This document shows positions 1 through 9,367 of a stretch of 64,000 nt of DNA, one piece after another. This DNA is from Macrothele yani (lineage: Eukaryota; Arthropoda; Arachnida; Araneae; Macrothelidae), in contig CM077011.1 of the NCBI GenBank assembly GCA_039090855.1, positions 136,836,749-136,900,748 on the forward strand, in the 5' to 3' direction. A program made the translations under genes and the position numbers. The first letter of the stretch is position 1. Every line of letters starts with the position of its first letter. The notes under the pieces were generated by a model. That model saw only the letters and a program-made list of their open reading frames with translations, made no database searches and was not told the origin of the DNA.

Positions 1-415
1 GTAATGTTTGGAATAATACAATAATGTAGACCAATTCAGAATTTCTATGGCAAGATATTAACCTCAGAGGCATTCGAAAGTCCCGATGCACGGGCAGGCA
101 CTATAAATGTGTATAATTCCACAAAATCTTTAGCAGTAAAACATACAGGAGCTTGTATATTCTAAATATGAAGTCAGTTCAGTCTTGTGCTCATAAAATA
201 TTCTATCATACAAGCTGCAAAGCTCAAGTAAATCATAGCATGAAGGGTACGAAACACTAAAAATCAGGTAACCAAAAACAAACGGTCAATATTGCGATAT
301 TTCTAAAATACCTTAAAATGTAGATATCTGCCAGGTATATATTCACCAATGGACCAAACATCACACCATTCCAGCAGACCACCCTGCCCTTCATACAGGG
401 CATGTTTCTGGCAAA
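1..415 (+). repeat. Left arm of a 0.4-kb inverted repeat (PLE-associated)
   Basis: This arm is matched in reverse complement by about 2170-2580 with many scattered substitutions. Both arms include a short open stretch and, at their inner ends, the start of the PLE-like region. Inverted partial copies are a common outcome of Penelope-like insertion. The arms are diverged, so the arrangement is old. Confidence 0.75.
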
Positions 416-1003
416 AACATGTTGCCCATCATCAGCAGTGAATTGTATTAAACATCTGTGTGCTCTTATACACAGCTACCTCAGTCCAGACCGTCCGTCA
501 CTTCGTCATTAATTGGTTCAGGATCGTCGTGTGTGAGAAAGCTTGGCTAACATCATTTAAGGTTATAAAAGTGCCGTCTTGCGGCTGTATAGCATATACA
601 TAAATATCATTTTGTGCCAACCATCTTGTAGTTACATAATTTTTATTTCTATTCTTATTTTTATTTTAAATTTCCCTCTTCATATTTATAACAAATCGCC
701 ATGTAAATGGCAGTTCGAATGGTGATTGTATATTACAATTGTAGGTACAAGTTTTCTCAATCATTATTGACTCGGAGTACAGGATTTTCCTATGTGTATT
801 ATGTGTAGAAAAAATCTTCATATCATTCCAGCAGGGGGTTGAGTTATTATCTGAACAATAAGTTACAAGGGAGGTTCTTTTCTCACCTAATCTCCAATTC
901 TTTTTATGCTCCTAGAGTCTGCTTTGTAAATGTTGCTTCGTTCTACCAATATATAAGTGTTCTAAGTCACCAGTATCATTATGATAGAACAATAGCTAGG
1001 GCA

Positions 1004-1307
1004 CAAATATATACGAACGATGAAGAAACTGGTTTCTGTATGCCCAATTAATGTGAAAAATGATAAAAAGTGAACTCCGTTTATTAGGCTTATAAAATAA
1101 AGGGATCAAGAGATGCTAGCTTTCACTACCTCCAGGTAGCTTCGTCAGGCATTTAGTAGCTAAAGATCGCAGAAGCAACTGGAAAAAATATTCGATTTTT
1201 AGCTATTAAATGCCTGATGAAGCTACCTGGAGGTAGTGAAAGCTAGCATCTCTTGATCCCTTTATTTTATATGCCTAATAAACAAAGTTCACTTTTTATA
1301 ATCTTTC
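1004..1307. mobile_element. Foldback insert A with hammerhead-like arms and a 15-bp target duplication
   Basis: The 15-mer ACAATAGCTAGGGCA occurs at 989-1003 and again at 1308-1322 and brackets the insert. The insert has a non-palindromic tail (1004-1052) and then an imperfect palindrome (about 1053-1307) with arms of about 115 nt and a loop of about 20 nt. Each arm contains a CUGA-N-GA / six-pair hairpin / GAAAGC module. Insert B at 25038-25455 has the same plan. The flanking region contains other short repeats, so the direct repeat could in principle be part of a tandem array. That makes this call weaker than insert B. Confidence 0.6.
1206..1252 (+). ncRNA. Hammerhead-like ribozyme motif, right arm of insert A
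   Basis: CTGATGA at 1214-1220 is followed by a hairpin of six pairs (GCTACC/GGTAGT, loop TGGA) and GAAA at 1238-1241. The AUGC just before the core can pair with the GCAU after GAAAGCUA as a short helix I, which would place cleavage after the A. Helix III would be only one pair with a two-base loop, so self-cleavage as a monomer is doubtful. A mirror copy lies on the minus strand at about 1110-1155 with CTGACGA, which also fits the core because that position is variable. Confidence 0.45.
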
Positions 1308-1322
1308 ACAATAGCTAGGGCA

Positions 1323-1480
1323 TATGGATATATACAGAGCAGGAGTACTGTATATGGCATTGAGTATATGGTAGGAGTATATGGCATTGAGTATATGGTA
1401 GGAGTATATGGCATAGCTAGAGCATATGGATAATACAGAGCAGGAGTATCTGGCATTCATTAGAATGCCATATGCTCCTG
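1323..1480 (+). repeat. Irregular minisatellite
   Basis: Units built from 'ggcattgagtatatggtaggagtata' and 'agcatatggata..acagagcaggagta' recur, with the clearest direct repeat unit of about 26-28 bp. It separates the PLE RT fragment from insert A. Confidence 0.7.
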
Positions 1481-1505
1481 CTTTCTGTATACTCATGTCT
1501 TTATC

Positions 1506-2250
1506 ATGGTCGATAGTGAGTTAACCAGCAATATCCAACACAATATCAGCAAATTTCAAATTAATCTTATCACATTTCTTCTTCAAAATGCTATTCAGAG
1601 GAGGCAAATATGGTATACATCCACAGAAGCGTATATTGTTTCCAAACTGTTCACTCATACGGGTCCACCAGTATTTTTTCTGTAGTTTAAATTCATTTTC
1701 CATGTATGACATGTATCATATCCATATGCTGTAGCTATATTCATGACCCATCTCATTTCTTCGTATTCAAGACAATGGCTTGAGGTATGCGAGATAGCTC
1801 GTCTTACAAAAGACTGAAATGCAGAAAATTTATAATGACTAGGATGGGAAGAATGATTTGGTGTAATAACAGGAACATATTACTCTTTTCTGTGTACAGA
1901 ATAATTAATACTATGTTGTCCTCTCTGAAGCAAAATTTCTAGAAAAGGTAGCCTATCTTGTTCTTTTTCAATAGTCACTTGAATAGTTGAGTAAAATGAG
2001 TTATACTGATCAACAAATCGCAGCAGGCTTTCTTCAAAATGTGGCCAAATCAAAATTATATCATCTACATAACGTAGAAATAGATCTGGCCAAAATTCAT
2101 TTTCTTGTTGAAGCAGTTGACATTCAATGTGTTGCAAAATTACTTCAGATAGTAGTCTGGAAATAGGAGAAGTAACATGTCCAGTATGAAGTGCAGGGAA
2201 GTCTGCTGGAATAGTGTGATGTTTAGTCCATTGATGAATCTATACCTGGC
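1506..2250 (-). pseudogene. Penelope-like reverse transcriptase fragment
   Basis: Read on the minus strand, the region gives the catalytic RT motif FLRYVDDIILIW (about 2080-2050) after an upstream TSPISRLLSEVIL block that resembles the PLE 'MGSPISPLLAEI' region. Downstream pieces continue with frame changes to a proline-rich CGCIPYLPPLNS block near 1620, the linker before the GIY-YIG endonuclease in this family. The endonuclease itself is absent; the fragment ends near 1506 at a minisatellite. Several stops and frameshifts show it is dead. Confidence 0.75.
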
Positions 2251-2580
2251 AGATATCTACATTTTAAGGTATTTTAGAAATATTGCAATATCAACTGTTT
2301 GTTTTTAATTACTGGGTTTTTAAGTGTTTCGTATCCTTGATGCTACCATGAACTTGGAACTTTGCAGCTTGTATGATGGAACATATTATGGCCGTAAGAC
2401 TGAACTGACTTCACTTTTAGGATATCAAGCTCTCGTATGTTTTGCTGCTAAAGATTTTGTGGAATTGTACACATTTATAGTGCCTGCCCGTGCATTGGGA
2501 CTTCCGAATGCCTCTGAGGTTAAAATCTTGCCATAGAAATTCCGAATTGGTCTACATTATTGTATTATTGCAAACATTAC
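2170..2580 (-). repeat. Right arm of the 0.4-kb inverted repeat
   Basis: Reverse-complement partner of 1-415. It carries a 70-codon open frame on the + strand (2324-2533) that I do not recognise. The left arm encodes a broken version of the same frame, so this is repeat-borne sequence and not a host exon. Confidence 0.7.
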
Positions 2581-2589
2581 ATATTGTTT

Positions 2590-3220
2590 TTTAATTAATA
2601 TTTAGTTTCATCTTCTCATTACAACATGTTTATATAACGTATGGCAGTAATAAGTAAAAGATCCAGGACTGTTCTACACCTACTTTGGTGAATCGGTGTG
2701 TACTTTTTATATTGATACTTGTGTAACAGTATATGTGAGGGTATGTCCCCAATTTACTAGATTTACATCCCATGTAGAGTATGGTTCAAATTATTATGTA
2801 TATTGAACCTTATATATTGCATCATTTTTTGTTTATAAATGTGATCGATGTTTGGCTAAATTTCTTTGTAAAAATGGCATTTAAGCTTAAAAACAAGGTA
2901 ATTTGTAATATCATTTCTGCCATTTTTGTCATCTCTAATCTGCATTATCGATTGCTTTGTCCAACCATATGCAAAGAAACAAGTTATGTCATGTCCACTA
3001 TTAAGTAATAGGTAATAACAAAAGTTCAGTAGGATATATCTCAAAATCTCACACCTGTTTTGAGTGTTATCCTTGACAGTGTTCAAATATGTCTTATCCA
3101 ACACATCTAGTTAATAAATCACTTTCATGTTTTGGTATTAGTCGTGGTTGTTCAGTATCTGATTTCTTTTTTTGAATAAGTAAGGAGAGATCAGATGTAT
3201 GTGTGTAATTGAATATGAAG
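2590..3220. other. No recognisable gene
   Basis: AT-rich sequence with only short chance open frames on both strands. I see no splice-bounded exon, RNA gene or repeat here. Confidence 0.5.
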
Positions 3221-3227
3221 TGTATTC

Positions 3228-3425
3228 TTACCAGGGGCATTAAAATACGATTTTCATTAGGAAAAAATGCTTTGATTTAATAAAAATGCATCAAATTATA
3301 TTAGAAAAAAAAATGCTTTAATTTTTTCATTATTTTTCATTAACTTTTATTTTTGTTCTGGTGGATTTCAAAAACTTCCATTTTTTTGCCCCCCTTCCGA
3401 AAAAATCTATATATGCTCCTGATTG
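3228..3425 (+). repeat. Short copy of the unknown non-autonomous repeat of 40.6-46.0 kb
   Basis: The run 'gaaaaaatgctttgatttaat..aaaaatgc' followed by 'ggtggatttcaaaaacttcc' and 'gccccc..tccgaaaaaatctatatat' matches segments at 40690-40860 and 45430-45600. This copy lacks the rest of the unit. It opens with CAGGGGCATTA and ends near TGCTCCTG, consistent with degraded ends. Confidence 0.65.
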
Positions 3426-3617
3426 TTTCCTGTTGGGAATAGATATGCACTTAATAGAAGTAAGATGCATCTATTTCAATTTAATTGCTTTCTAAAAGAA
3501 TTGTTGATGTTCCTTGAGTCTTATCAGAAGCAAAATGGTGTAATAAAATTTGTTTTATGGGGTTGTATAACCTCATATAAAATAAAATTGTCTTTTATAA
3601 AGTATTTTAGTATACAG

Positions 3618-4680
3618 ATATACACTGCCCTACCATTAATATCTGGACACTGGAATGTTTACAAGTAATCTTTATATGAAAATTTTAATAGATGTGCAAC
3701 CTTTGGTCCTTATGCCAGCCTCCTGTCTTCGTGGAATACTCTCCACCAGTTTTTTGTAAATATATGCTGGTACATGTTCTGTCAATTTGGCCTTCAAAGC
3801 AATGACCAGTTTAGCATTGTTGGTTGGGTGATATCTTCTTCTGGGCATCGAAGAAACTAAATTGTCTCGGAGATTATGTATAGATTTCCTCAAACCAATC
3901 TGTTACAATGTGTGCAATATGATGTGATGCGTTGTCCTGCTGACAGAGGTATGGGCCTTTCCCGAAATACTGCCACAGTGTTCATAGTGCATGATTGTCC
4001 AGGAAGTCTAAATAGAGCTCAGCATTTTTAGTTTTTCAAAAACAACTAATGGGCTATAGTCGAACCACAAAAAAATCTCCATACTATTGTGCTGCCTGTA
4101 CTAAATTTCACTGTTAGGAAAATACAGTCCAGGAGGCTCCTTTTTCTCATCATCTGCTATATTCAGGAATGACCATGGGACTGTTAGACTGTGTATCTTA
4201 ACTTGTCAGTCCAGAGCACAGTTTTATATTGGTCTGCAGTCCAATATGCCTTTCCGTACACCACGTTAATCAGTTTGTGGCATTTGCTGAAATGATTAGC
4301 AGCTTGTGGTTGGCTGCTTGACCATGGCAACTCATGTCATGCGGCATCCTGTGCAATTTACTGGTGCTAACATGATTTGAGACAATATTTATATTTTTTT
4401 CATTCTGAGCAGACAATCCTTTGCAGAGCTCTCTTGCCACATTTTTTGTTTTGAAGGTTTACTGGGTCTTAACAGATTCAGTTCCACTCTACTTCCATTT
4501 GTATGTCACATCACCAACTGTTGACCTGGGAAATCTTCGGTGCCATTGAAATGTCACATATGGGGCAATTAATTATGAGGCTCCCTATTATCGAACCACA
4601 CTGGAAATTAGTCAGTTCTGCCGATTGAGGCATCTTGTATTTTAGAGTCTTGTCATTGTCTCATCATAGACCTACAAGCG
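3618..4680 (-). mobile_element. Tc1-like transposon remnant
   Basis: On the minus strand the region reads as a decayed Tc1 transposase. Near 3690-3890 it gives LVSSMPRRR and the C-terminal VESIPRRQEAGIRTKG, matching the Tc1 ending 'L..SMPRR...I..KG'. Near 4200-4230 it gives a KTVLWTDK segment like the first catalytic 'W.DES' region. A TIR-like start, TACACTGCCCTACC, is seen near 3626. Multiple stops and frameshifts interrupt it, and the far end is unclear because a SINE fragment follows. Confidence 0.65.
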
Positions 4681-4728
4681 TATTATAGTTCGATCTGTGG
4701 CATGGTTTCGAGAGCAAAGCTTGAGTGG

Positions 4729-4830
4729 TGTGTTTGTCTCACGGCACTGGCTCTCTCCTTTTCCTGGAACCAGTGGCCCTAAATTAGGGGTGGGGGAACT
4801 TCTTATAGTTCACAGTAGCGTTAGACCTCC
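4729..4830 (+). repeat. SINE fragment (body region)
   Basis: The stretch from TGTTTGTCTCACGGCACTGG to GTTAGACCTCC matches the body of the two intact SINEs at 55247 and 63091, with about 15% visible differences. The tRNA-derived head is missing. Confidence 0.8.
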
Positions 4831-5084
4831 AGATCCGTGGCGTAACTACCAACCCGCAGGTTGGGGGTGGGGCACAGGTAACATAGGAGCATGCTGCAGT
4901 TGACAGTTACAGTTTTATGATAAAATACGAACACGCAGAGATACACACAAATAAGTAATTAACCCAAAGATTCATATTTTCCTTTAAGATATATTTAGCT
5001 TTGCCTGTATAAATATCAAGTTTCACTTTTGAAAACCTGGATGTCCTACAGATTGAAGGCATTCTGCCCTTTGGCTCCAGGTTA

Positions 5085-5215
5085 TAACGCAATTGCTCTG
5101 CAATGGATTGTAATAGGATTGCTCTGCAGTGGGTTGTAATACAATCTCTTTGCAATGGGTTGTAATAGGATCACTTTGCAATGGGTTGTAAAGAATACAA
5201 TCTCTCCAATCGCCC
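5085..5215 (+). repeat. Tandem repeat, unit about 30 bp
   Basis: About four copies of a unit of the type 'ttgcaatgggttgtaataggatc' with small changes. No coding potential. Confidence 0.8.
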
Positions 5216-5968
5216 TCTCTCTATGCTGCTGAGGAAAAATGCGAGGCCATGTGGGGATTCCCCATGGAGAATGTGGAAAAGCAGTCAGTCACCTAGAATT
5301 ATGTACATGACAGGCACCAACATTTACTCATAGCAGGCACTGATCTACCATGTTATAAGGAGTTTTGGACAAAATAATTAAATGTTGCCATATATTGCTT
5401 TTAGTTCTTCCTTACAGTGAGTATGTCTATCTCATTCACTATGTGGAAAATTTAATATACAAGTGAATAACATCCATTTGCAAAATTCACAAAAGTATCC
5501 AAGTGGAGCATAGTATCGAGCGAAAATGAGAGCGTGCAAAGAAACTCTACCAGTACTTTTTGTGCAGAATCAATAAAGCTCAAGAGCCATCTCTGATGAA
5601 AAGAATGATGATTTGTTAAGCACATCAACTGTTTAAAAGCAGTCATTTTAGAAAAACCAAGCACTTCAGAAACAAGTGAAAGTAAAATGGATTATTATAA
5701 AGTCTTATAAATATTAACCTTAACCATTTAAACATATTTTTCCAAATTCATTGCTTGCAATAAATTGTATACTTAAGTTCATGTGTCGGTCCACTCACCA
5801 TGTTAATATCATGATTGGCTGATTAATGACCTTGCATTATGTATTTCTGTTGAAAAAATTACATAAAAAGTTAAAACTGCAGGTCTCTTGTTCCCCCCCA
5901 CACACACACACACTTATTATTCCAGGCACTCTCCCTGCCTTCCTGACCAGCCTTCATCCACCACTACC

Positions 5969-5970
<2 letters not shown>
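5216..5970. other. No recognisable gene
   Basis: Only short open frames occur on either strand, none bounded by convincing splice sites. A short C-rich/CA patch leads into the microsatellite that follows. Confidence 0.5.

Positions 5971-5971
<1 letters not shown>

Positions 5972-6013
<42 letters not shown>
5972..6013 (+). repeat. (CA)n microsatellite
   Basis: About 21 uninterrupted CA units. A shorter CA run is at 5898-5912. Confidence 0.97.
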
Positions 6014-6014
<1 letters not shown>

Positions 6015-6149
6015 GCAAAAAATGCATCCTGCCTCGTGTTTGAAATCCTGGGAAAATTACTGTGCTTAGGGGTGCTGAAGTAAATCTCTTGGGGGGGGGG
6101 ATGTTGTGCTAGTTATGCCACTGCTCCAAATAATAAAAAAAAAATGAAC

Positions 6150-6540
6150 TCAATACATGCTATACTGGTTGGCAACAAATGCCCAAATTCAGCATGAAAT
6201 TCCATTACATTTTCAGAAGATTAGTGTATGGTGTGCCATATCTCCCAATATGGAGTAGTGGGGCCCTCTTTTTTCAACACCACCATCACCTCTGATGTTT
6301 ACCAAGACTTTCTGTTTGTTTCAGAGTTTTCTAGAAGAACAGGATCATTTCTCATAGTTTTAGCATGACAGAACAATATGCCACACCACAAACACATCTA
6401 GATGAAACTTCTGTGATGTATCTTCGGCAGTTGCATTGTCTCAGAGGGACTGGTGTCCGAGATCACCAGATTTAATGTCGGTATTTGAAAGAAAGAGAGT
6501 ACACAGAAAATCCATGTAATCTGAAGACTTTGAGATTTAA
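6150..6540 (+). pseudogene. Tc1/mariner-superfamily transposase remnant
   Basis: Joining short frames gives KVSVWCAISQYGVVGPSFF (about 6215-6275), then a degraded 'HDRTICHTTNTS' and CPRSPDLMS near 6450-6480. These line up with the central and C-terminal transposase blocks 'W.AI...GP.FF', 'QDGAPPH' and 'PRSPDL'. It resembles the remnant at 60204-60775. No terminal repeats were found. Confidence 0.6.
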
Positions 6541-7009
6541 CATTAGTTGCTGGACAACAGAAATCTATCCTCCAGCGCTAAAGTATGTAATTCAGAACAT
6601 GTGCGTGCCAATGTATGGATGTATACCTCAAGCAAGTTGGGTATGAATTCCTGCACCTTCTGTGAGACAGAAATATATTCTGAGAAGCCCATAGAAGATG
6701 AACACTTACAATGAAGTAAGTGAATGTAAGTGTATATGGCAGAAAAAAAAAAAATCCTGAGTCTAGATTTCATGAACTTTTTTCCCACCCTGTGTTGTTG
6801 TTTTAAGATCAAAGCTCTGTAGAAGTGTGTTTTTAATGATAGATGAGGTTAAATTAAGTATCATGTATCATAAATTTAATTAAACAGTGTGTAGCACCAA
6901 AACATTTTCTACTTACATGTGCTGTTTGACTTATATTGCAGTATTAATTGGTGCTTATTGAACTGAGTTTCCAGCAAGTGTTGCACATAAGGGTGTATGA
7001 AAATTATTT

Positions 7010-7560
7010 TTGCTGCTTTACTTGAACATAATAAATTTATTAATAGACTTTGAGGCATCATCTGATAAAGAAAATATTTTTATTTTCTTGAAAGGCAAGC
7101 ATTCAATATGGGCACCATTTATCATGTGCATAGTGTCAAGTGATATTCTAACTTCTGCCATATATGAGTGATGTCTATGTCAGTTTCCGCCATTGTAGCT
7201 GCAATTGTCTGTTTCATATTGTTGGTATCAGTAACTAGAACTCTGTTCATTGTCTTTTACATGTGGTCGTAGAAAAACTTTCACAGACCATGATATCAGG
7301 TGATCTGGGTGGCTGTATTAAGGGGACATGATGACCAATCTATTGGTTCAGGAAATGTCCATTGAAAGATTCATGCATAAACAAGCTCCGGCATGATATA
7401 CCACCATCATGCTGGCAAAGAATTCTGCTGTGTCTAGCTAACTGTTGATTCAGTGAAGAAATGATGTCCAATCAATTGCTTATGCAACAGGTCACATCTC
7501 ACATTAAATGTGGGAGATGTCTGTAATGTTTTCTTTTCCATGACGTGTGGGTTTTCTGAT
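7010..7560 (-). pseudogene. Tc1/mariner-superfamily transposase remnant
   Basis: On the minus strand the 3' part reads MAETDIDITHIWQKLEYHLD and then TMHMINGAHIECL, matching the usual transposase C-terminus 'W..LEYRLDV.....GAHIEHL'. Upstream are degraded FPEPIDW and KFFYDHM pieces. All frames are broken. A 102-bp tandem repeat abuts it on the right. Confidence 0.6.
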
Positions 7561-7630
7561 CCCTAGGTTCAGAGGTTTTGTTTTAACTTATTCTGAAAAT
7601 GTGAAATGTTGCTTTGGCATAGAACATAAA

Positions 7631-7875
7631 ACATAATTTTTCCAGAAAGTCATTGTTCCTGTCATGGCAAGTACAGATTTCTTACAGGCAACTCTGTCAT
7701 CATGGGTTATTGCTTACAGGCTTCACTGTGGAACATAATTTTCCCAGAAAGTCATTGTTCCTGTCATGGCAAGTACAGATTTCTTACAGGCAACTCTGTC
7801 ATCATGGGTTAATGCTTACAGGCTTCACTGTGGAACATAATTTTTCCAGAAAGTCATTGTTCTGTCCACTAAACA
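7631..7875 (+). repeat. Tandem duplication, 102-bp unit, about 2.4 copies
   Basis: The unit begins ACATAATTTTTCCAGAAAGT and repeats at about 7733 and 7835. Copies one and two are nearly identical and the third is truncated. The duplication explains the repeated peptide in the open frame here, which is not a gene. Confidence 0.9.
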
Positions 7876-8916
7876 TGGCAATTACAAATTTCTTATGGAC
7901 AACTATATGATCGGGGAAATCACTTATAGAAGTTTTAGCTTTTAAGGATGGCTTTCTTGGAAGACTTTCACTGCATTGATGAAGGAATTATCCTCAAATG
8001 TCATGCTGCATGGGTTAAGAAGAAAGGGTTCTCATACACGCTCCACACTTTTACAAGACAAAAATAGACCTCCTGCACCTGTCCTGTGCATAACACTTTT
8101 GGATTCCTTAAAATTTTCTAGATCAAATACACATACATCAATGGTGTTGAAAGTAGTTTGGGTGATAAGTTCTAAAATTTTCTTGGAGCTCATGTCCAAT
8201 TTGGATTTAATAAACTACTACATGCACCAAGCCATCACTCATAAATTCAGGATGACTAATCAGCAGTTTTGTCAGTGCAGTGACTTGGAACTGAACATGT
8301 GTTTCCATCTCGGATACTTAACGAAACTCGTATAGTTTCTCTATAAAATGAAACTGCAAATTATTTTCTACATCTCTCATATTAAATTCTTCTTTGTGAC
8401 CAAAGTTGTAAAGATAACTCTTATATTGTGTATTATCAGGTTATTCTTGTTTTGTTATTTGACCTGAGATTTCATTTCTGTGGAATCATGGGAGTAAATA
8501 CAAAGGGTGTCTGATATAAATTACAGTAGTTATGTGTGAGATGCCGAGAGTAGCTTGTTAAGGTCAGAAGTCTGTATGTGTATAATAATGCTAAGTATTG
8601 ATATGGACACCACATGTAAATTCCATTTCAGTTGGCTTGTAGAGAAAAAAGTTGGTTTTGTGCCTCACATTTTGTGGGAATCTACTTTTTTCTTCTTTTC
8701 ATGAAGTATTGTTAAGGATAATGGAAATTAGAAGATATGTAAACTTTTGGTAACACAAAATGTTTTAAACTGTTGTTTAAATTGCTTGTATGTTTTCCTC
8801 CTCATGTTTCTAACAAAAGAATGATAAGATCTAGTTCTGCTGGAAATTTCTGCTTAATTTAGTTGATAAAAAAAGTCCTATTTAGATAGCATGTACTAAA
8901 GATATTTTCTTTGCAG
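7876..8916 (+). other. Intronic sequence just upstream of the first visible STX5 exon
   Basis: A 119-codon open frame at 7976-8332 has no recognisable domain, start context or splice borders and is probably chance. No other feature is seen until the acceptor at 8916. Confidence 0.4.
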
Positions 8917-8973
8917 TCAAAATTAGCTTCCATGTCAAATGATTTCAAGCAAGTTTTAGAAGTGAGAACAGAG
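8917..8973 (+). CDS. STX5: Syntaxin-5, internal exon (19 codons)
   Basis: This is the first STX5 exon visible in the window. A TTTGCAG acceptor precedes it and a GTAAG donor follows. The 57 nt start and end in phase 0 and encode residues beginning SKLASMSNDF and ending EVRTE. In syntaxin-5 this segment sits just after the N-terminal Habc bundle and is strongly conserved. Syntaxin-5 is the Qa-SNARE of ER-to-Golgi and intra-Golgi membrane fusion. The exon lies 184 nt before the next one and joins it without a frame change. The upstream exons, with the start codon and Habc domain, were not found in 1-8916 and probably lie outside the window. Identification rests on the whole four-exon reading; this exon alone would be weak. 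Confidence 0.93.
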
Positions 8974-9157
8974 GTAAGACCCCATTCTTTCAGTTTTTTT
9001 TTTATGATATAAAATTTTATTTGCTTCACATATGGATATTGATCTTGTTTGTTACATATGTATTAAGATTCCTCATGTAAGTAGTTATCATGTTTGCTAC
9101 ATATTTTTCATTTTGTTCTAGAAACAGGAATATTTTTTTTTTTTTTTTTTCTCGTAG

Positions 9158-9367
9158 AACTTGAAACACCAAAAGAGTCGGAGGGAACAGTTCACTCAGG
9201 GTTCAGTTTCTTCATCTCTTCCTGTTTCTGCAGTTTCTGGGCATACAGGAAGTGTATTACTGTCTGATGATCATCATGCATCTGGTGGCAGTGGTGACTT
9301 TACTATAAACATGGATCATGTTGATCGAAATCAGTATCAACACCAGCTGCAGTTAATAGATGAGCAG
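9158..9367 (+). CDS. STX5: Syntaxin-5, linker exon (70 codons)
   Basis: The exon begins after a long T tract and a CTCGTAG acceptor, reads NLKHQKSRREQF at its start and ends QLQLIDEQ before a GTAATT donor. Both ends are phase 0. The first part continues the conserved syntaxin-5 block. The middle is a Ser/Gly/His-rich linker (roughly residues 15-55 of the exon) of the kind that varies between species. The last eight residues begin the SNARE motif. An open frame continues past the donor to about 9508, but that is intron read-through: the LIDEQ/DSYIQ join to the exon at 24271 restores the family sequence. The intron that follows is about 14.9 kb and full of transposons. Confidence 0.95.

Noticed and set aside
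5972..6083. Frame containing an HTHTHT run
   Set aside because: It is a (CA)n microsatellite, not a protein.
7653..7910. Open frame with a repeated 34-residue peptide
   Set aside because: It arises from a 102-bp DNA tandem duplication and has no start context, domain or splice border.
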